Part shown: in pieces, positions 60,612 to 64,000 of the stretch
Layout: each line of letters begins with the position of its first letter
Position numbering within the stretch: the stretch's first letter is position 1
Origin: Coprococcus_C hominis
Lineage (GTDB): Bacteria; Bacillota; Clostridia; Lachnospirales; Lachnospiraceae
Reading direction: 5' to 3' (one strand)
Assembly: GCF_020687505.1 (NCBI RefSeq)
Contig: NZ_JAJEQT010000001.1
Length of the DNA stretch: 64,000 nucleotides
Program-made: the position numbers and the translations under genes
The notes under the pieces: generated by a model
The model's input: only the letters and a program-made list of their open reading frames with translations
Databases searched by the model: none
What the model was told of the DNA's origin: nothing

Positions 60612-60640
60612 ATTATATGCTTTTTTGCCCTTTTCGGCAA
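60612..60640 (-). promoter_or_regulatory. Promoter upstream of the small membrane protein and GH5 genes
   Basis: Minus-strand TTGCCG (60635-60640) and TATAAT (60612-60617) are 17 bases apart, 38 bases before the ATG at 60574. Confidence 0.7.
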
Positions 60641-60669
60641 CCGTTTTCATAGGAAATCTGACGTTTTTT

Positions 60670-62682
60670 CTATAACACGGTCTCAGAGATTCCTCCCCGG
60701 TTTCTGCGGACCGGCTGTATCGTCTTTCCGTATTTTTTGAGCATGTCCTGTGCAAGCTGCAGCATATCCGCATGATTGTAGATATCCGCAAGCTCAAACA
60801 ATGCATCGCCGCTCTGTCGGATTCCAAAGAAATCTCCCGGTCCTCGGAGTTTCAGGTCTTCACTTGCGATAAAGAATCCATCGTTGGAATTTTCCAGCAC
60901 ACGCAGACGTTCCATCGACTCTTCCGATTCTTTTCCATTGATGAAGATACAGTATGACTGCTTCTTTCCACGTCCGACTCTGCCCCTCAGCTGATGCAGC
61001 TGTGCCAGTCCAAACCGCTCTGCATTTTCCACCATCATCACGGTTGCATTCGGGTTGTTGACACCGACCTCGATAACCGTTGTCGATACAAGCACGTCAA
61101 TCTCACCTTCCGAAAACCGTTTCATGATCTCATTTTTCTCTTCTGCCCGCATCTGTCCGTGCAACATCTCGATCCGTGTGCCTGCTGGCAGATTCGCCCG
61201 CATCGTATCGACATATTCTGTAACATTCGTCACGTCAAGCGTCTCGCTTTCTTCCACCATCGGACAGACGACATAGACCTGACTTTGTTCGGCAATCTGC
61301 CCTGCGATAAACTGGTATGCCGTCTGGCGGTAATTCGTGCCAACCACACAGTTTTTGATCGGTTTTCTGCCCTTTGGTAACTCTTTGATGATCGAGATAT
61401 CCATATCTGCATATAAGATAATGGCAAGCGTCCGCGGAATCGGTGTCGCAGACATGACAAGCGTATGAACACCATACCCTTTGTCTGATAATTTCTTTCG
61501 CTGGTTGACGCCGAACCGGTGCTGTTCATCGGTTACAACCAGTGCCAGATCTTTGAATTCCACCTTATCTTCCAGCAGCGCATGCGTACCGATCACAATA
61601 TCGACTTCCCCCTGCTGGATTGCTTCGTAAATTCTCCGCTTCTCTTTCAGTGGAGTCGAGCCAACGAGACATGCCGTGCGGATATCATACTGTGCAAACT
61701 GCTCCGCCAACTCCTCGTAATGCTGTCGCGCAAGCACCTCCGTCGGTGCCATGAGCGCACCCTGATACCCAGCCTTCGCACAGGCAAGCAGAGCTGCAGC
61801 CGCAACGACCGTCTTTCCCGATCCAACATCTCCCTGGATCAGGCGGTTCATCACACCATCGCCACCCATATCTGCTAAGATATCCTCGATTGCCTGCTGT
61901 TGCCCCTTTGTAAGGGAAAACGGAAGATTCGATATGTAATCCGCAACTGCCTTGCCCTGTACGATCTTATGCAGATTCTCCTGTAACTGCGTTGTCTTCT
62001 TCATGGATGCCATATCATAGAGGAACTGATAAAACTCGTCAAAAGCAAGTCTGCGGATCGCATTTTTTAAGACAGCCTGATTCATCGGAAAATGAATGTT
62101 CTCATACGCCTCCGATAATTCCATCAGACTGTGCTCTGCCCGTACCTCCTCCGGTACATAATCGCCCATCTGACAAATCAGCTCCCGTGTTGCCATGATG
62201 GCTTTCTGGAATGTCTTGTTCGAAAGTCCGCTCGTAAGCGGATAAACCGGCTGCATTTCCTGCTGCATCCCGGCATACACCGGAAGTTTATAATACTCTG
62301 CCTGCTCCATGACACGCATGCCATTTTTTACTTTGACCGTTCCAACGAAGATATACGAATCCCCCTTGTGGAACACATTTCTTAAAAATGGCTGGTTAAA
62401 CCATGTCATATGCATCGTCATATCGCCATCACTGACGGTCAGGATTGTAAGCTTTAAGCTCCGCACCTGCTTGACGGTCACATAGGAGGTGATCATCGCC
62501 CGGATTGCATGCCGCTCGCCAACTGCTGCATCCCGGATACACACCGGTTCCTCGTAGCTTAGATAGTTACGAGGATATGTATGCAGCAGATCATCGATCG
62601 TAAAAATGCCAAGCCGCGCAAAGCTTTCTGCCGTTTTCTCTCCAATGCCTTTAATTGTCTGGATACTGTCTTCTTTTCTCAT
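60670..62682 (-). CDS. recG: ATP-dependent DNA helicase RecG
   Basis: Start at 62682 (MRKEDSIQTIKGIGEKTAE), with GGAAAG upstream; the longer frame to 62724 runs into a terminator hairpin. The 670-residue protein has the N-terminal wedge/OB domain, Walker A 'GDVGSGKTVVAAAALL', DExH box 'TDEQHRFG', 'MSATPIPRTLA', and the C-terminal motifs 'LLHGQMRAEEKNE'-type 'MLHGQMRAEEKNE' and 'LRGRVGRGKKQSY'. RecG reverses stalled replication forks. It lies downstream of fakA as in many Firmicutes. Confidence 0.97.
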   Translation of the reverse strand: MRKEDSIQTIKGIGEKTAESFARLGIFTIDDLLHTYPRNYLSYEEPVCIRDAAVGERHAIRAMITSYVTVKQVRSLKLTILTVSDGDMTMHMTWFNQPFLRNVFHKGDSYIFVGTVKVKNGMRVMEQAEYYKLPVYAGMQQEMQPVYPLTSGLSNKTFQKAIMATRELICQMGDYVPEEVRAEHSLMELSEAYENIHFPMNQAVLKNAIRRLAFDEFYQFLYDMASMKKTTQLQENLHKIVQGKAVADYISNLPFSLTKGQQQAIEDILADMGGDGVMNRLIQGDVGSGKTVVAAAALLACAKAGYQGALMAPTEVLARQHYEELAEQFAQYDIRTACLVGSTPLKEKRRIYEAIQQGEVDIVIGTHALLEDKVEFKDLALVVTDEQHRFGVNQRKKLSDKGYGVHTLVMSATPIPRTLAIILYADMDISIIKELPKGRKPIKNCVVGTNYRQTAYQFIAGQIAEQSQVYVVCPMVEESETLDVTNVTEYVDTMRANLPAGTRIEMLHGQMRAEEKNEIMKRFSEGEIDVLVSTTVIEVGVNNPNATVMMVENAERFGLAQLHQLRGRVGRGKKQSYCIFINGKESEESMERLRVLENSNDGFFIASEDLKLRGPGDFFGIRQSGDALFELADIYNHADMLQLAQDMLKKYGKTIQPVRRNRGGISETVL

Positions 62683-62708
62683 ATTTTTCTTTCCATCTTC
62701 TACAACAA

Positions 62709-62740
62709 AATCCTGACAAAACACACGTTCTGTCAGGATT
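62709..62740 (-). terminator. Terminator of fakA
   Basis: On the minus strand AATCCTGACA and TGTCAGGATT form a perfect 10-bp stem with a 12-base loop, followed by TTGTTG. It lies between fakA and recG, 40 bases after the fakA stop. Confidence 0.7.
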
Positions 62741-62780
62741 TATACATGAAATTGTTTTCCGACAATTTCGTTGATTCACT

Positions 62781-64000
62781 TTATTCCAGAGACAAAATGT
62801 AATAGTAGATTGGCTGTCCGCCTGCATGCGCTTCGACTTCAAAGTCCGGATACGCTGCCTGCACAGCTTCTACCAGTGCATTTGCCTTCTCCTCCTCGAC
62901 ATCGCTGCCGTAGTAGATGCTCAGAAGCTCGGAATCCTCATCTGCCATCGCACCAATCAGATCCTTTACCACCTCTGTGATATCCTGTCCGACTGCCTGA
63001 ATACCTGCATCGTCGATACCCATATAATCGCCGGTCTTGATCTCCTTGCCATCGATGGAAGTATCACGCACGGCATAGGTAACCTGTCCACTCTTCACTG
63101 CAGTAATCGCATCTTCCATGCCAGCCTGATTTGCCTCGGCAGTTGCTGTCTCATCAAACGAAATGAGCGCACTGATACCCTGTGGAATCGTCTTGGTTGG
63201 AATCACAATCACCTGTTTCTCTTCCTCAATCTCGGCTGCCTGATTGGCTGCTAAGATAATATTCTTGTTATTCGGGAATACAAATACAGTTTCTGCATTT
63301 ACCTTGGAGATTGCATCTAACACATCCTCCGTACTTGGATTCATCGTCTGTCCACCCTCAATGATATGATCGACACCGAGATCCTTGAAGATATCATTCA
63401 AGCCTTCTCCGACGGAAACTGCCACAAACCCAAATGGCTTCTTCGGCTCTTCCTTCGCAGCTTCCTGCTCGGCAGCCTTCTTGCGATCCTGCTCATGAAT
63501 GACCTTTTCTTTATGCTCCTCACGCATATTGTCGACCTTCATGCTTGTAAGGGAACCATACTCCAGACCTTTCTCAAACGCAAGTCCCGGATGATTCGTA
63601 TGCACATGTACCTTCACGATCTCATCATCCGATACAACAACGAGAGAATCACCGATTGAAGTTAAGAACTCCTTGAACTTTGCCTCGATCTCTGCATTGT
63701 ATTCCTTCTCAAGCATAATGATAAACTCTGTACAGTAACCATATTTGATATGGGATGTATCAATCTCTTCCGAAGACATCGTCTGTGCCTTCGCTGCACC
63801 GCCGGATGTCACCGGCTCTTTGATCTCTTCTTTTCCTGTCAGGCCGTTGTATGCACCCGTCAGAAACTCCATCAGTCCCTGTCCGCCAGAATCAACCACG
63901 CCTGCTTCCTTTAATACTGGCAACAGCTCTGGTGTCTGCTTTAACACTTCGTTACCATGATCGAGAATCTCCTGTCCGAGTGTCTCGAAATCCATGTCCA
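62781..64000 (-). CDS. fakA: Fatty acid kinase subunit FakA / DAK2-domain protein (5' end outside window)
   Basis: At least 406 codons are present and the frame stays open at the right edge; family members are about 550 residues. 'VLKEAGVVDSGGQGLMEFLTGAY' (in parts) is the DhaL-type end of the kinase domain. The middle ('YGYCTEFIIMLEKE', 'SLVVVSDDEIVKVHVHTNHP') and C-terminal region ('FPNNKNIILAANQAAE', 'VIPTKTIPQGISALI') match the YloV/FakA architecture. FakA phosphorylates fatty acids bound to FakB for phospholipid synthesis. FakA followed by recG is a common Firmicutes order. Confidence 0.92.
   Translation of the reverse strand, partial: DMDFETLGQEILDHGNEVLKQTPELLPVLKEAGVVDSGGQGLMEFLTGAYNGLTGKEEIKEPVTSGGAAKAQTMSSEEIDTSHIKYGYCTEFIIMLEKEYNAEIEAKFKEFLTSIGDSLVVVSDDEIVKVHVHTNHPGLAFEKGLEYGSLTSMKVDNMREEHKEKVIHEQDRKKAAEQEAAKEEPKKPFGFVAVSVGEGLNDIFKDLGVDHIIEGGQTMNPSTEDVLDAISKVNAETVFVFPNNKNIILAANQAAEIEEEKQVIVIPTKTIPQGISALISFDETATAEANQAGMEDAITAVKSGQVTYAVRDTSIDGKEIKTGDYMGIDDAGIQAVGQDITEVVKDLIGAMADEDSELLSIYYGSDVEEEKANALVEAVQAAYPDFEVEAHAGGQPIYYYILSLE

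Noticed and set aside
1..64000. tRNA or rRNA genes
   Set aside because: No cloverleaf with a conserved TTCGA-type T arm or rRNA signature was recognised by eye; a covariance scan was not possible.

Overview
The window looks like a chromosomal segment of a Lachnospiraceae-type Clostridium (Bacillota). Reasons: AGGAGG-type ribosome binding sites, a DinR-type LexA box at recA, a CIRCE element at hsp20, ChW repeats (a clostridial cell-surface module), sporulation-associated genes (spoIIM-like, ylbJ) and Firmicutes gene orders (nudF-spoIIM-xerD, rny-recX-recA, fakA-recG, rsmD-coaD, tmcAL-ylbJ). A Coprococcus-like gut anaerobe is plausible but is inference. No rRNA, tRNA, CRISPR array, insertion sequence or prophage was recognised.

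Layout. 1-10.6 kb: a minus-strand type IV pilus operon. It opens with a 2231-residue 'megapilin' with about 23 GLUG-like repeats, followed by three smaller pilin-like genes, a prepilin peptidase and a PilC/GspF platform protein. 10.6-13.1 kb: azlD, azlC and a fused shikimate dehydrogenase-shikimate kinase. 13.2-17.7 kb: three tandem paralogous lipoproteins. 17.8-23.8 kb: rpsO, a ChW-repeat transglutaminase-like surface protein, aroC, and an MBOAT acyltransferase with an SGNH hydrolase. 23.8-29.5 kb: xerD, spoIIM-like, nudF, rny, recX, recA. 29.7-34.1 kb: an AraC regulator, a GH94 cellobiose phosphorylase, and hsp20 with a 39-residue microprotein behind a CIRCE-controlled promoter. 34.1-41.7 kb: a tight operon of a frameshifted unknown gene, CpXC protein, PNPOx-like protein, a 137-residue unknown and a 1788-residue DUF4132-type protein. 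41.8-47.2 kb: an AT-richer accessory stretch with small ORFs, a PLD-nuclease/SF2-helicase fusion overlapping a methyltransferase gene (possible defence pair), a SprT-like protein and small membrane proteins. 47.3-54.2 kb: a deformylase-like protein with a changed motif, a WYL regulator, a MATE exporter behind a probable guanidine-IV riboswitch, a Nudix protein, a MalY/PatB aminotransferase, a DUF3737 protein and an EamA transporter. 54.3-64 kb: tmcAL, ylbJ, an acidic coiled-coil protein, coaD, rsmD, a membrane-anchored GH5 cellulase, a small membrane protein, recG, and fakA running off the right edge.

How the parts may work together. AroE-AroK and AroC cover late steps to chorismate. The MBOAT/SGNH pair probably O-acylates an exported polymer. 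The GH5 enzyme and GH94 phosphorylase form a short route from beta-glucan to glucose-1-phosphate. The most interesting link is that the megapilin carries an AT-rich insert encoding two modules that can be aligned by eye with the CBM2-like module of the GH5 cellulase. This suggests, without proving it, that the pilus is an adhesin for plant beta-glucan. Other items of note are the DUF4132 operon, the PLD-helicase/methyltransferase pair, two microproteins, and a deformylase-like protein lacking the usual catalytic glutamine.
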